DNA of 58,052 bases. Source: Fictibacillus fluitans (GTDB lineage Bacteria; Bacillota; Bacilli; Bacillales; Fictibacillaceae). A program made the position numbers and the translations under genes. Under the pieces are notes generated by a model. That model ran no database searches. It was not told the DNA's origin and worked only from the letters and a program-made list of their open reading frames with translations. The stretch covers positions 1 through 58,052 of the forward strand of contig NZ_JAUHTR010000020.1 of the NCBI RefSeq assembly GCF_030418125.1. Reading direction: 5' to 3'. Shown here one piece after another: positions 8,214 through 18,269 of the stretch. How positions within the stretch are numbered: the first letter of the stretch is position 1; the number at the start of each line of letters is the position of its first letter.

Positions 8214-10016
8214 ATGTGCGGAATTGTAGGTTATGTAGGTAATAAGGATGCGAAGGAAATCTTGCTTAAAGGACTTGAAAAGCTGGAGTATCGCGGTTAT
8301 GACTCTGCAGGAATTGCAGTGGTCGATCAGGACGGCGTGCAGGTTTTCAAGGAAAAAGGAAGAATTGCTGTGTTGCGCGAGATCGTTGACCAAAACGTTG
8401 AATCCACTATGGGTATCGGACATACCCGCTGGGCAACCCACGGAGCGCCAAGCAAAGTGAACTCTCATCCACACCAAAGTTCTGCAGAACGTTTTACACT
8501 TGTTCATAACGGTGTAATCGAGAACTACGGGAAAGTTAAACGAGAATACTTACAGGATGTAACATTCGTAAGTGATACAGATACAGAGGTTGTTGTGCAG
8601 CTCATCGAGAAATTCGTGAACGAAGGCGAAAGCGTGGAAGAAGCTTTCCGTCATGCACTTTCTGTTATCAAAGGTTCTTACGCAATTGCATTGGTGGATA
8701 ACCAAGATCCAGAAACCATCTATGTTGGAAAAAATAAAAGCCCGCTTTTAGTTGGTGTTGGTGAAGGCTTTAACGTTGTAGCAAGTGACGCTATGGCGAT
8801 GATTTCCCAAACAGACAAATACGTGGAGCTTATGGACGAAGAAATCGTCATCGTGACGCGTGATTCATATACCATCAAAACACTCGACGGGCAGGAAGTC
8901 TCCCGTGAGCCTTACACTGCCGAGCTTGATGCAAGTGACATTGAAAAGGGAACTTACCCTCACTATATGCTCAAAGAAATCGATGAGCAGCCATTCGTTA
9001 TGCGTAACATCATCAAGCACTACCAGAACGAAGACGGCAACCTGAAGCTTGACGATGATATTCGCGAGGCGATGAAAGAAACAGACCGTATTTACATCGT
9101 GGCTTGCGGTACCAGCTATAACGCCGGTCTTGTTGGTAAGCAATTGATCGAAAACATCGCAAAAGTACCGGTTGAAGTACACATTGCGAGTGAATTTGTC
9201 TACAACATGCCGCTTCTTTCCGAGAAGCCGCTGTTCATCTTCATTTCCCAATCCGGGGAAACAGCTGACAGCCGTGCGGTGCTTGTAGCGATCAAGAAGC
9301 TTGGACACAAGGCACTTACCATTACAAACGTTCCGGGATCTACGCTTTCAAGGGAAGCAAACTACACGCTAAATCTCTATGCAGGTCCTGAAATTGCAGT
9401 AGCTTCCACAAAAGCATATACTGCCCAAATCGCTGTTCTTGCGATCCTTGCCGTTGATGCAGCCCGTGCACAGGGAATTGAACTTGATTTCAATCCGCTT
9501 CAAGAGCTTGCGATCGTAGCGAATGCGATTGAATCATTAACCGACCAAAAAGAAACCATGGAGCGTGTCGCTCAGGAATACCTTTCCGAAACACGCAATG
9601 CCTTCTTCATCGGCCGTGCGGTTGACTACTTTGTCTGCCTTGAAGGCTCACTGAAGCTGAAAGAGATCTCTTATATCCAGGCTGAAGGATTTGCCGGAGG
9701 AGAACTTAAGCACGGTACAATCGCATTGATCGAAGACGGCACACCGGTTATCGCACTTTCCACTCAGGAACACGTGGACCTAAGCATCCGCGGTAACGTG
9801 AAGGAAGTTGCAGCACGCGGAGCGAACACATGCGTGATCAGTACTGAAGTTACGAAGGATGAAGGAGACCGTATTGTACTTCCAGAAGTACATGAATACC
9901 TCACTCCGCTCGTATCCGTTGTACCGCTTCAATTGATCGCATACTATGCCGCTCTTCACCGTGATTGTGACGTGGATAAGCCGCGTAACCTTGCGAAAAG
10001 TGTAACGGTTGAATAA
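8214..10016 (+). CDS. glmS: glutamine-fructose-6-phosphate aminotransferase
   Basis: Makes glucosamine-6-phosphate from fructose-6-phosphate and glutamine, the entry to amino-sugar and cell-wall synthesis. The N-terminal Ntn glutaminase domain starts [10 protein letters not shown] with the catalytic Cys directly after Met. Two SIS sugar-isomerase domains follow from about residue 285 ([18 protein letters not shown]). The C-terminus has the conserved KSVTVE end. 600 residues. GGGAGGA precedes ATG 8214. Controlled by the upstream ribozyme. Confidence 0.98.
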   Translation: MCGIVGYVGNKDAKEILLKGLEKLEYRGYDSAGIAVVDQDGVQVFKEKGRIAVLREIVDQNVESTMGIGHTRWATHGAPSKVNSHPHQSSAERFTLVHNGVIENYGKVKREYLQDVTFVSDTDTEVVVQLIEKFVNEGESVEEAFRHALSVIKGSYAIALVDNQDPETIYVGKNKSPLLVGVGEGFNVVASDAMAMISQTDKYVELMDEEIVIVTRDSYTIKTLDGQEVSREPYTAELDASDIEKGTYPHYMLKEIDEQPFVMRNIIKHYQNEDGNLKLDDDIREAMKETDRIYIVACGTSYNAGLVGKQLIENIAKVPVEVHIASEFVYNMPLLSEKPLFIFISQSGETADSRAVLVAIKKLGHKALTITNVPGSTLSREANYTLNLYAGPEIAVASTKAYTAQIAVLAILAVDAARAQGIELDFNPLQELAIVANAIESLTDQKETMERVAQEYLSETRNAFFIGRAVDYFVCLEGSLKLKEISYIQAEGFAGGELKHGTIALIEDGTPVIALSTQEHVDLSIRGNVKEVAARGANTCVISTEVTKDEGDRIVLPEVHEYLTPLVSVVPLQLIAYYAALHRDCDVDKPRNLAKSVTVE

Positions 10017-10035
10017 ATAAAATAAATTTTAAAAG

Positions 10036-10069
10036 GAGGCTCCATTCTCTATAGAATGGAGCCTTTTTG
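10036..10069 (+). terminator. glmS terminator
   Basis: Perfect stem AGGCTCCATTCT/AGAATGGAGCCT followed by TTTTT. Confidence 0.92.
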
Positions 10070-10108
10070 TTATGAAAGCAGAGTGGAAAGAACGGCGGAA
10101 AGACAGAC

Positions 10109-11095
10109 TCATTCAGATTTCATTCGTTTGGAGACATCTTTGTACCAGTCGGGCTGTACAATATTGATTTGCTGCTGGCTCTTTGAATTTACGTCGAACT
10201 TTTTTAGCCGTACCCCACAAAGCTTACTGTTAAAATCTGTATAGAAATAGTAAGTTAAATTGGTATGATCACGGATCACAGTCCACAAGGTCCAATCGTA
10301 AAAATCACTATTTTCTCCATATGCTGTTCCGGCTGGTACAGAGAGTGTTTGTATGATTTGACGCGCAACTCCAATACTCTGTTGAGTATCTTTAGGCTGA
10401 AACGCGGTTCTCTGAAGAAAAGCAGCACGGACGAATCTGGATTGTGGCGTTGGATCGCCGGGAATACCGAGCTGGCCACTTCCGCCAAGTCCTACCCCAC
10501 AGAGTTTAACCGTATCTTCAAGGCTCAGGTTTTCATATAACTTAAGATTCAAAAGGTGCCAGTCATACGGCGGGTCATTGGTCAGGACTCCCAACTTGGT
10601 CGTATAGGTTTTCATCTTTCCATTAACGAATTCAACAATTAAATGATTTCCGGATATATCACTAATAATGAAGTGTTGCGCTAATAAAGGATCATTAAAA
10701 GGATTAATGATGGTCAGTTTAGACAGCGCAGTTTTTGCTTCTTGGATAGTTTTGAAGTTTCCCAGCACATAAGACACAACATTATAGGTGTTCAATATGT
10801 GAGAACTAGATTTGCGTTCTGGATACTCACTGCAAAACAGTGATAGGCCGCAAGCTGAAAGCCCTGCTTCATTCAATCCGTCGTATATGGTTCTTTTTTC
10901 AGGATGCACCGCACCTATAAATGCCAAAGAATTTTTCCAATGTATTTCTTCTTCAGACAGCTTGAATTCAGGAAATGACTGTCCGCGCGGAAAAAAGGTA
11001 ATCGCAGTTGGAAGTTCAATAGCCCAGTCCATGGTCCGAGCAGAAACCAGAGGATCATTCTTAAATTTACGTGGAATGACTATGTTAGTACACAT
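10109..11095 (-). CDS. choloylglycine hydrolase / penicillin V acylase family protein
   Basis: Ntn-hydrolase of the linear amide C-N hydrolase family, which includes conjugated bile-salt hydrolases and penicillin V acylases. It begins MCTNIVIPRKF; the Cys after the initiator Met is the autocatalytic nucleophile. D-W near SARTMDWAIEL and N/R residues typical of the active site are present. Start chosen at ATG 11095 because Cys must follow Met and AGGAG lies 8 bases upstream; an in-frame GTG three codons earlier is less likely. 328 residues, cytosolic, no signal peptide. In Bacillus such enzymes may act on acyl-homoserine lactones or other amides; the substrate cannot be told here. It is convergent with glmS. 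Confidence 0.85.
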   Translation of the reverse strand: MCTNIVIPRKFKNDPLVSARTMDWAIELPTAITFFPRGQSFPEFKLSEEEIHWKNSLAFIGAVHPEKRTIYDGLNEAGLSACGLSLFCSEYPERKSSSHILNTYNVVSYVLGNFKTIQEAKTALSKLTIINPFNDPLLAQHFIISDISGNHLIVEFVNGKMKTYTTKLGVLTNDPPYDWHLLNLKLYENLSLEDTVKLCGVGLGGSGQLGIPGDPTPQSRFVRAAFLQRTAFQPKDTQQSIGVARQIIQTLSVPAGTAYGENSDFYDWTLWTVIRDHTNLTYYFYTDFNSKLCGVRLKKFDVNSKSQQQINIVQPDWYKDVSKRMKSE

Positions 11096-11272
11096 CTGTA
11101 TCACTCCTATTTATTATTCAATAACAGAGTATTATGAAAGAAGTTTAACAATGATGCTAGATTTCTTTTGCATAAAGGTCATTACGAGAGAGTTTTTCTG
11201 TGAGAAGCTAAAAATTTTAATAGAAATATTCAGGCAGTCATTTTTGTCCTAAAGTTTTAACTTTAAGAGTTG

Positions 11273-11320
11273 TTGCCACAAATAAGGGTATTAAAGAAAT
11301 GACAACAAGTATGGTGACAA
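11273..11320 (+). promoter_or_regulatory. possible MtlR operator
   Basis: TTGCCACA at 11273 and two direct copies of TGACAA (11300 and 11315, 15 bp apart) lie upstream of the predicted mtlA -35. MtlR activators bind such TTGNCACA-like elements upstream of mtlA; the exact site is inferred. Confidence 0.4.
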
Positions 11321-11338
11321 AATCCCGTTTTCTTTCCG

Positions 11339-11367
11339 TTGAAGAAAGACTGTAACCGCTTTACAAT
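11339..11367 (+). promoter_or_regulatory. mtlA promoter overlapped by a cre-like site
   Basis: TTGAAG, 17 bp, TACAAT. The palindrome TGTAACCGCTTTACA (11351-11365) covers the spacer and -10 and resembles a CcpA site with one extra base, consistent with catabolite repression of mannitol uptake. Confidence 0.55.
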
Positions 11368-11429
11368 TAATACATAAGTCCTATTTACTAATTGATAAAA
11401 GCGATACTTGAAGGGAGTTTTCGATAGAT

Positions 11430-13241
11430 ATGGCTAATTCTGAACAGAAAAAGTCAGGCGCCAAAGTGAAAATTCAGCGCTTTGGGAGCCATTTGAGCGG
11501 TATGATCATGCCGAACATCGGGGCGTTCATCGCCTGGGGTATCATCACCGCGTTATTTATTCCAACCGGATGGATTCCGAATGAAGACCTGGCGAAGCTG
11601 GTCACACCGATGATCACCTACCTGCTTCCGCTTCTGATCGGTTTTTCCGGCGGACGCATTGTCTATGATTTGCGCGGTGGTGTGGTCGGTGCAACGGCAA
11701 CCATGGGGGTTATCGTTGGTGCTGACATTCCTATGCTTTTGGGAGCCATGATTATGGGTCCTCTTGGCGGGTGGGCGATCAAGAAGTTTGATAAAATGAT
11801 CGACGGCAAGGTCCGATCCGGCTTTGAGATGCTCGTCAATAACTTTTCAGCCGGTATCATTGCCGGTATTCTTACCCTGATCGCCTACAAAGGCATCGGA
11901 CCTGTCGTAGTAACACTGAACAAAACACTGGCAGCGGGCGTTCAGGCGATCGTTGACGCTCACCTGCTGCCGCTGGCCAGTATTTTTATTGAACCAGCCA
12001 AAGTTTTGTTCCTGAACAACGCGATCAACCACGGTATATTGAGCCCGCTCGGTATTGAGCAGGCAGCCAAAGCCGGAAAATCCATTCTCTTCTTGCTGGA
12101 ATCCAACCCCGGACCTGGGTTTGGTGTCCTTCTTGCTTACATTCTTTTTGGAAGAGGAATGGCGAAACAATCTGCACCGGGAGCAGCCATCATTCACTTC
12201 CTGGGCGGTATTCACGAGATTTACTTCCCGTACATTTTAATGAAGCCAATGCTTCTCTTGTCAGTTATTGCCGGGGGTGCATCAGGCGTATTCACTTTCT
12301 TGCTCTTTGACGCAGGTCTTGTGGCTGCTCCATCACCAGGCAGCATTTTCGCACTGATTGCCATGACACCGAGAGGACATTATCTTGGCGTACTCGCAGG
12401 GGTGCTTGTCGCCACAGCGGTTTCCTTCTTGATTTCATCCATTATCCTGAAATCATCCAAGAAAACAGACGACGATGATGATGAATTGACCAAAGCAACA
12501 GAAAAAACTTCTGCACTTAAAGGGAAAGAAAGCCGTGCATCATCTTTGATCAACAAGCCTGAAGCCAAAAAAGAAGAGCCGGCAGCTGTGAAAACCCGCA
12601 GTGATGTAAACAAAATTATTTTTGCATGTGATGCAGGAATGGGCTCCAGTGCGATGGGTGCTTCCATTCTGAAAAATAAAGTTCAAAAAGCGGGACTGGT
12701 TATTGCGGTATCCAACACGTCCATCAGCAACCTTCCGTCCGATGCGGATATCGTTATTACGCATAAGGATTTGACTGACCGTGCAAAAGCGAAGCTTCCG
12801 GGCGCTGAGCATATTTCAGTAGAAAACTTCCTGAACAGCCCGAAATATGATCAGCTGATGAATGAGCTGAAAGAGGGCCAGGGTGCTGCCCCAGCTACAC
12901 AAGCTGAAGTGACGTCAGAACCAGCCGCACAGCCAGCGGAAGATAATGAGTATGCCGATGTTTCCAAAATAATTTTCGCTTGTGATGCAGGAATGGGCTC
13001 GAGTGCGATGGGTGCGTCCATCCTGAAAAACAAAGTGAAGAAAGCCGGTCTGGATGTTGCCGTGTCCAACACGTCCATTTCCAACCTGCCGGATGATGCC
13101 GATGTGGTCATCACGCACAAGGATTTGACCGATCGTGCCAAAGCGAAGCTACCGGGTGCAAAACACATCTCAGTAGAAAACTTCTTAAACTCACCAAGAT
13201 ATGATGAGCTGATGAGTAAATTGGAATCAGCCAAAAAATAA
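11430..13241 (+). CDS. mtlA: PTS mannitol transporter EIICB with two EIIB domains
   Basis: Imports mannitol with phosphorylation to mannitol-1-phosphate. The EIIC membrane domain spans about residues 1-345, with conserved GGIHEIYFPYIL in the mannitol EIIC core. A charged linker is followed by an EIIB domain (about residues 390-478, phospho-Cys C400) and then a second, almost identical EIIB domain (about 508-600, C518), both with CDAGMGSSAMGAS. The repeat period is 354 bp. Most Bacillus MtlA proteins are about 475 residues with one EIIB; this one is 603. The EIIA is separate (mtlF). GGGAG lies 13 bases before the ATG. The duplication is in frame and both cysteines are intact, so both domains could work. 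Confidence 0.95.
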   Translation: MANSEQKKSGAKVKIQRFGSHLSGMIMPNIGAFIAWGIITALFIPTGWIPNEDLAKLVTPMITYLLPLLIGFSGGRIVYDLRGGVVGATATMGVIVGADIPMLLGAMIMGPLGGWAIKKFDKMIDGKVRSGFEMLVNNFSAGIIAGILTLIAYKGIGPVVVTLNKTLAAGVQAIVDAHLLPLASIFIEPAKVLFLNNAINHGILSPLGIEQAAKAGKSILFLLESNPGPGFGVLLAYILFGRGMAKQSAPGAAIIHFLGGIHEIYFPYILMKPMLLLSVIAGGASGVFTFLLFDAGLVAAPSPGSIFALIAMTPRGHYLGVLAGVLVATAVSFLISSIILKSSKKTDDDDDELTKATEKTSALKGKESRASSLINKPEAKKEEPAAVKTRSDVNKIIFACDAGMGSSAMGASILKNKVQKAGLVIAVSNTSISNLPSDADIVITHKDLTDRAKAKLPGAEHISVENFLNSPKYDQLMNELKEGQGAAPATQAEVTSEPAAQPAEDNEYADVSKIIFACDAGMGSSAMGASILKNKVKKAGLDVAVSNTSISNLPDDADVVITHKDLTDRAKAKLPGAKHISVENFLNSPRYDELMSKLESAKK

Positions 13242-13281
13242 GCGAAGGGAAGCCGGACACTGAGTCCGGCTTTTTCGCTTA
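13240..13281 (+). terminator. mtlA terminator
   Basis: Inner stem AGCCGGAC/GTCCGGCT, TTTTT, and outer AAGCGAA/TTCGCTT pairs, so the hairpin could also work on the minus strand. Confidence 0.88.
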
Positions 13282-13332
13282 GTATTTAAATGTTGGCAAC
13301 AACCCAAATGACGAAAATGCTTTTTCATTTCG

Positions 13333-13362
13333 TTGTTTCAAGGGTTCTCGAGGGTATAGAAT
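13333..13362 (+). promoter_or_regulatory. possible mtlR promoter
   Basis: TTGTTT, 18 bp, TAGAAT in the 204-bp gap between the mtlA terminator and mtlR. TTGGCAACAA near 13292 may be a regulator half-site. Confidence 0.35.
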
Positions 13363-13445
13363 AAATATGGGGTATACAACTTAAAAGTTGTCATCAAGCT
13401 AAGAAAAGATTTACCAAACCTGCACCTGCTTATAGGAGTGAGGAC

Positions 13446-15563
13446 ATGTACATTTCGGCAAGAGAACGGCTGATATTCGAGATCTTGTTATCCAAAAAAG
13501 AAGAGATGACAGTCAAAGATCTTGCGGATGCCATTGATGTCAGTACCCGTACCATTCACCGTGATTTAAAAGAACTGGAAAATACGCTGAAAAGCTATAA
13601 CTTAGAACTTCTTAAAAAGTCCGGCGTCGGCATCCAGATAGTCGGGTCCGAGGAAAATATGGAAGAGCTGAGGATGGCGCTCTTTCAACTGTCGTATAAC
13701 GAATACACGCCGGATGAGCGGCAGACCATTATTCTTTGCACACTGCTTGAAGCAAAGGAACCGGTGAAGCTCGTATCCCTGGCGCACGACCTGAATGTCA
13801 CCATTGCCACCATCAGCAATGATTTGACGAAACTCGAAGGCCGGCTGAACGAGTTTCACCTGACTCTTGTGAGAAAACGGGGATACGGAGTGGAAATCAC
13901 TGGAGACGAGAGCGCAAAACGGAGGGCGATGAGCCAAATCATTGCTCAGAACCTGAACGAAACCGACTTTTTGTCTCTTGTGAAGGAGAATATCCAGAAG
14001 CGTTCCCTGCAAACGACCGATTCGATTTCCGAACGGCTGCTTGGCCTGGTGGAAAAGAGCCGGCTCATTACGGTGGAGCATGCCATCGAGGAAGTGAACG
14101 AAGAGCTTCCTTATCCAATTGCCGACAGTGCCTATATCGGGCTTGTTGTTCACTTGTCCCTGGCGATCGAGCGGATTCTGCAGGGCGAAAACATCAATAT
14201 GGATGATGCGTTTCTCGAGAGGCTGAAGCTTGCGCCGGAATATAAAGCCGCAGAGAAGATCATCAACAAGCTGAAGAAGGTATTTGATACCGACATTCCG
14301 GAAGCGGAAATCGGCTACATTACAATGCATTTGCAGGGGGCCAAGCTTCGGCGGGACAAAGAGTACCTGCTGGAGGAGTCCAGCTTTCAGACAGCGGTTA
14401 AAGCCAAGAGCCTGATTACGTATATCGCTGACCAAACAGGCACCGACCTGCTGCAGAACACATCGCTTTTTCAGGGGCTGGTTACCCATTTAAAGCCGGC
14501 CCTCTACCGCATTAAGCAGGAGATGGGCATTACCAACCCGCTTTTGCCAAAAATCAAAAGTGATTATAAAGATCTTTTTGAATTGGTGAAGGAAGGGACA
14601 GCGGTCATCTTTCCCGATCTGGACGTTCCGGATGAGGAAATCGCGTATCTGGTCATGCACTTTGGATCCGCGCTGATGAACGGACGCGAGTCCAATGATC
14701 TGAAGGCGCTCGTCATATGCTCCACTGGCATTGGAACGTCCAAAATGCTGGCTACCGTGCTCAAGCGGGAAATTCCGGAGATCAGTGAGCTGAAAAATGC
14801 CTCGATTTTTGAAATGAATCATATGGACACCACTTCCTATGATCTTGTCATCTCAACGGTAGAGTTGCCGGATTACCATCTGCCGCATATTGTGGTCAGC
14901 CCGATTCCCGATGAGGAAGAGCTGAAGAAGGTCAGACAATGGATTGCCGAAATGAAAAACATACGGCAAAGAGCGGAACGTGTTCCCGCTAAAGCCGTGA
15001 AAAAGGAACGGGATCCGCTGCAGGTCTTGGCACAAATGGAAAACATCAAGCATTATACCGATGCCGTTACCGATGTGCTTCGCGGGTTTCAACTCTTTCA
15101 AGCGGGGAGCGGACAAGGTGTGGAAGATGTGTTGCGGGAAGCATGCGGTACATTGGAGGCTCAAGATGCTTTGCGGGACAGCGAAGGCGTCTTTCATGCG
15201 CTGATCGAGCGGGAAAAGTTAGGCGGATTGGGTATTCCCAATACTTCACTTGCACTTTTTCATGCGCGCAGCCCATATATCGCAAAGCCGTCCTTCACGA
15301 TTTATGAGCTGCAACCTGCAGTGACGGTTACTGCGATGGACCAGTCGGCCATTGAAATTGGCCGCATTTTACTGCTGCTTGCTCCAGAGGCGTTTACCAG
15401 CCAGGGGTTGGAGGTACTGAGTACTATCAGCTCTCTTATTATTGAAGATCAGGAGAGCATTACGCGGTTTGAAACAAAGGAAGAACAACAGATAATGTCT
15501 TATCTTACAGAAAAGCTTCACCAGTTTTATGACGAAAAACTACAAGATATAAGGAGAGGTTAA
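13446..15563 (+). CDS. mtlR: mannitol operon activator MtlR
   Basis: PRD-containing, PTS-controlled activator of the mannitol genes. Order of domains: two N-terminal HTH modules (about residues 5-70 and 85-145), two PTS regulation domains (about 185-400; histidines in EHAIEEVN, VHLSLAIE, MHLQGAKL, THLKPALYR and MHFGSALM), a GAT-type EIIB-like domain (about 415-500, with CSTGIGTSKM), and a C-terminal EIIA-like domain with LFHARS. PTS enzymes phosphorylate the PRD and EIIB-like sites. 705 residues, near the 694 of B. subtilis. TAGGAGTGAGG precedes the ATG. mtlF starts 1 bp after its stop. Confidence 0.95.
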   Translation: MYISARERLIFEILLSKKEEMTVKDLADAIDVSTRTIHRDLKELENTLKSYNLELLKKSGVGIQIVGSEENMEELRMALFQLSYNEYTPDERQTIILCTLLEAKEPVKLVSLAHDLNVTIATISNDLTKLEGRLNEFHLTLVRKRGYGVEITGDESAKRRAMSQIIAQNLNETDFLSLVKENIQKRSLQTTDSISERLLGLVEKSRLITVEHAIEEVNEELPYPIADSAYIGLVVHLSLAIERILQGENINMDDAFLERLKLAPEYKAAEKIINKLKKVFDTDIPEAEIGYITMHLQGAKLRRDKEYLLEESSFQTAVKAKSLITYIADQTGTDLLQNTSLFQGLVTHLKPALYRIKQEMGITNPLLPKIKSDYKDLFELVKEGTAVIFPDLDVPDEEIAYLVMHFGSALMNGRESNDLKALVICSTGIGTSKMLATVLKREIPEISELKNASIFEMNHMDTTSYDLVISTVELPDYHLPHIVVSPIPDEEELKKVRQWIAEMKNIRQRAERVPAKAVKKERDPLQVLAQMENIKHYTDAVTDVLRGFQLFQAGSGQGVEDVLREACGTLEAQDALRDSEGVFHALIEREKLGGLGIPNTSLALFHARSPYIAKPSFTIYELQPAVTVTAMDQSAIEIGRILLLLAPEAFTSQGLEVLSTISSLIIEDQESITRFETKEEQQIMSYLTEKLHQFYDEKLQDIRRG

Positions 15564-15564
15564 C

Positions 15565-15999
15565 ATGTCAACCATTCTAAACGAACAAAACATTGTACTG
15601 AAAGCAGACGTAGCCAACAAAGAGGAAGCCATTCGCCTGACAGGCCAATTGCTCGTGGAAAACGGCTATGTTGAACCGGACTATGTTGAAAAAATGCTTG
15701 AGCGCGAGGAATTGACCTCTACGTACATGGGGAACTATGTAGCCATTCCTCATGGAACAGAAGATGCCAAAAAATCCGTAAAAGAATCAGGAATTGTGAT
15801 CATCCAAGTGCCTGAGGGTGTAGAATTTGCACCAGGAAGCGAAGTTAAGCTGTTGATTGGAATTGCCGGAAAAGGCGATGAGCACCTTGAGCTTCTTTCT
15901 AAAATTGCGATTGTCTGCTCCGCGGAAGAAAACGTTATGGGAATCGTGAACGCTTCTTCCAAGGAAGATGTTATGGCATTCTTTGAGGATGTTGAGTAA
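15565..15999 (+). CDS. mtlF: PTS mannitol EIIA component
   Basis: Carries phosphate from HPr to the EIIB domain of MtlA. The 144-residue protein has the phospho-acceptor His in IPHGTEDAKK (about residue 61), the family site. AAGGAGAGG lies before the ATG. It sits between mtlR and mtlD with 1-bp gaps, so the three are cotranscribed. Confidence 0.96.
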   Translation: MSTILNEQNIVLKADVANKEEAIRLTGQLLVENGYVEPDYVEKMLEREELTSTYMGNYVAIPHGTEDAKKSVKESGIVIIQVPEGVEFAPGSEVKLLIGIAGKGDEHLELLSKIAIVCSAEENVMGIVNASSKEDVMAFFEDVE

Positions 16000-16000
16000 G

Positions 16001-17152
16001 ATGCTTGCAGTACATTTCGGAGCAGGCAACATCGGCAGAGGATTTATTGGCAACTTATTGTACCAGTCTGGCTATGAAACAGTTTTCGTGGACGTGAACG
16101 AGGAACTCGTCTCTCTTTTAAATGAAAGAAAGCAATATACCGTGGTTCTTGCAGATGAAAGCCAGCAGGAGCAAATCATCAAAAATGTAAGTGCGGTAAA
16201 CAGCAGTACCGATGCTGAAAAAGCGGTGGAAATGGTGGCTAAAGCTGATCTTGTCACAGCGGCAGTCGGACCGAACATTCTGCCCTTTATTGCCGGGACG
16301 ATCGCAGAAGGATTGAAAAAGCGCACAGCGGCAAGTGACGCTCCGCTGAATATCATTGCCTGTGAAAACATGATCGGCGGAAGCACCCTTTTAAAGGAAA
16401 AGGTATTTGAAAAACTGAATGAAGAAGAAAAACAGCAGTTTGAAACCCGTTTTGGATTTCCGGACGCAGCGGTCGACCGCATCGTTCCCAACCAATCCAA
16501 CGAAGACAAACTAATGGTTAAGGTTGAGCCTTTCTATGAATGGGCAGTGGACCAAACCAAAATCGTGGGTACAAAACCCGATGTGGAAGGCATTACGTAT
16601 GTGGATGACCTGAAGCCGTATATTGAACGCAAATTGTTCACCGTGAATACCGGCCATGCAGCAGCTGCCTATCTCGGTTATTACGGCGGTGTACCAACGA
16701 TCGACCAGGCCATGAAGAACCCCGAAATCAAAGAAGTGATCGAGGGTGCAGTGAAGGAAACCGGAAACATGCTCATCAGCAAATACGGCTTCGAGCGTGA
16801 GGCGCATGAAGCGTATGCGGCCAAGATTGTAAACAGGTTCACAAATCCGTATATCTCGGATGAAGTGACCCGTGTGGGACGTTCCCCGATCCGCAAGCTT
16901 GGACCGAACGACCGCCTTGTCAGCCCGGCGAAACAGTATCATGAATTAACAGGCGACATGCCCGCTTCTTTAATCAAAGTGATTGCAGCGGCTCTCCTAT
17001 ATGATTACAAAGAAGACCCGGAGGCTGTAAACGTTCAGGAGACCATTGCGTCAAATGGCCTGGAGCAGGCGATTGAGCAGTTCACGGAAATCCCGGCAGC
17101 GTCTGAGCTGTCCAAGGCGATTGTCAGCCAATATGAGAATATGAAAAAATAA
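16001..17152 (+). CDS. mtlD: mannitol-1-phosphate 5-dehydrogenase
   Basis: Oxidises mannitol-1-phosphate to fructose-6-phosphate with NAD. The N-terminal Rossmann motif is GAGNIGRGFIG. KxxxxNxxH-type catalytic residues appear around ERKLFTVNTGHAAAAYLG. I chose ATG 16001, 1 bp after the mtlF stop, because the protein then begins MLAVHFGAGNIGRG as in relatives; an earlier ATG at 15968 would add 11 codons inside mtlF. 383 residues. Confidence 0.96.
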   Translation: MLAVHFGAGNIGRGFIGNLLYQSGYETVFVDVNEELVSLLNERKQYTVVLADESQQEQIIKNVSAVNSSTDAEKAVEMVAKADLVTAAVGPNILPFIAGTIAEGLKKRTAASDAPLNIIACENMIGGSTLLKEKVFEKLNEEEKQQFETRFGFPDAAVDRIVPNQSNEDKLMVKVEPFYEWAVDQTKIVGTKPDVEGITYVDDLKPYIERKLFTVNTGHAAAAYLGYYGGVPTIDQAMKNPEIKEVIEGAVKETGNMLISKYGFEREAHEAYAAKIVNRFTNPYISDEVTRVGRSPIRKLGPNDRLVSPAKQYHELTGDMPASLIKVIAAALLYDYKEDPEAVNVQETIASNGLEQAIEQFTEIPAASELSKAIVSQYENMKK

Positions 17153-17157
17153 ATAAA

Positions 17158-17195
17158 AGCAGGAAGGCGCTTGAACAGCCTTCCTGCTTTTTTTG
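17158..17195 (+). terminator. mtlD terminator (bidirectional with the FUSC gene)
   Basis: Stem AGCAGGAAGGC/GCCTTCCTGCT followed by seven T residues; it ends at the stop of the convergent minus-strand gene. Confidence 0.9.
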
Positions 17196-18269
17196 TTAGA
17201 AAACCCGGCCGGTGCTGATGACCGTCTGGCCGCCGGTCTCTTTCAGGATGCGGTTTAAGTCGGTAAGAATCGCACCTACATCCCGCAGTATGGTCAGCGA
17301 TTCATACCGTTTCAGAATCACCAGGCAGTTGGATTGGATTTTCTGTGCTTCTTTCAAGCTGGAAATTAGAATCATTAAATTTTCCGCCGATGGATTAATG
17401 ACGGTTTCTCCATAATGGGCGACACAGACCGCTGTTTGTTCGATGGCCCGGTTTAACTCTTGAATTTCTTCAGAGTCGTTGTCTGTATCAATAATGGATG
17501 ACAAGTCCCGTATACCGCGCGCAATCCCGCGGATTTGCAGGGTAATGTGGTTAAGGTGCTTCATTCCTGTTTCAAGATGGGTGAGCCGGATCCTTCTTTT
17601 CGTAAAAAATGGGGTAAAGCGAAGATTTTCTCTGGCGAGCACGACCGCATCGATTCCTTTCTCGTTCCGTTCTGTCAGTTCTTTGACTTCCTGCTGAATC
17701 TCCCGGCGGTGAGACAGATTCCTGTCCCACAGTACGACCAGATCCTTTAATGTCTTGGCAGCCTGATTGGAAAGCTTCAGAAGCAGCTCTTCGGCTGCCG
17801 GAATGGCATTCGGAGGAACAAGCAGGGCATTGGTCAGAACGGCGATGGCAGAACCAATGATCGTTTCAATAATGCGGCTGAACGCATACCCCTGTCCAAA
17901 TGCGAGAACGAGGATCGAGCTTACACACACCTGAGAGGTTACCCCTGCAGGCATCTTGAAGGCTGTTGTTACGGCCATGCTGATCAGGACAACAAGCATA
18001 ATGGACCCCGCATTTAGTTTAAGAAAATAGCCGATCAGCATACTGATCACAACGCCGCCTATGACACCGGTCACCCGGTAAAACCCTTTTTGCAGGGAGC
18101 CGGCGATGGTAACCTGCATGGTCAGAACAGCGGCCAGCGGGGCAAAAAATGGATAATCATTTTGGGAGAGGTGAGTCGATACGGTCCAGGAAAGCGCGGC
18201 TGCGATCGCTGTTTTTAATACCTGAAGAGTAAGCCCCAGGCGAAGTAATACTTCCAGTCCTTTTTTCAA
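17196..18269 (-). CDS. FUSC / aromatic acid exporter family membrane protein
   Basis: Integral membrane protein of 357 residues. The N-terminal half has about five or six hydrophobic helices up to residue 155, with the FAPLAAVLTMQ stretch typical of FUSC/ArAE proteins. The C-terminal half is a charged, helical cytoplasmic domain. Relatives export aromatic carboxylic acids or are of unknown substrate. The start is TTG at 18269 (AGGAAA about 7 bases upstream); the next in-frame ATG would remove the first membrane helix. Convergent with mtlD and sharing its terminator, so it is not part of the mannitol operon. Confidence 0.82.
   Translation of the reverse strand: MKKGLEVLLRLGLTLQVLKTAIAAALSWTVSTHLSQNDYPFFAPLAAVLTMQVTIAGSLQKGFYRVTGVIGGVVISMLIGYFLKLNAGSIMLVVLISMAVTTAFKMPAGVTSQVCVSSILVLAFGQGYAFSRIIETIIGSAIAVLTNALLVPPNAIPAAEELLLKLSNQAAKTLKDLVVLWDRNLSHRREIQQEVKELTERNEKGIDAVVLARENLRFTPFFTKRRIRLTHLETGMKHLNHITLQIRGIARGIRDLSSIIDTDNDSEEIQELNRAIEQTAVCVAHYGETVINPSAENLMILISSLKEAQKIQSNCLVILKRYESLTILRDVGAILTDLNRILKETGGQTVISTGRVF

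Noticed and set aside
12600-13241. EIIB duplication in MtlA as an assembly artefact
   Set aside because: The two copies differ at many nucleotide positions, including silent ones, and have different linkers; a collapse or duplication error would give identical copies. Long-read confirmation would still help.
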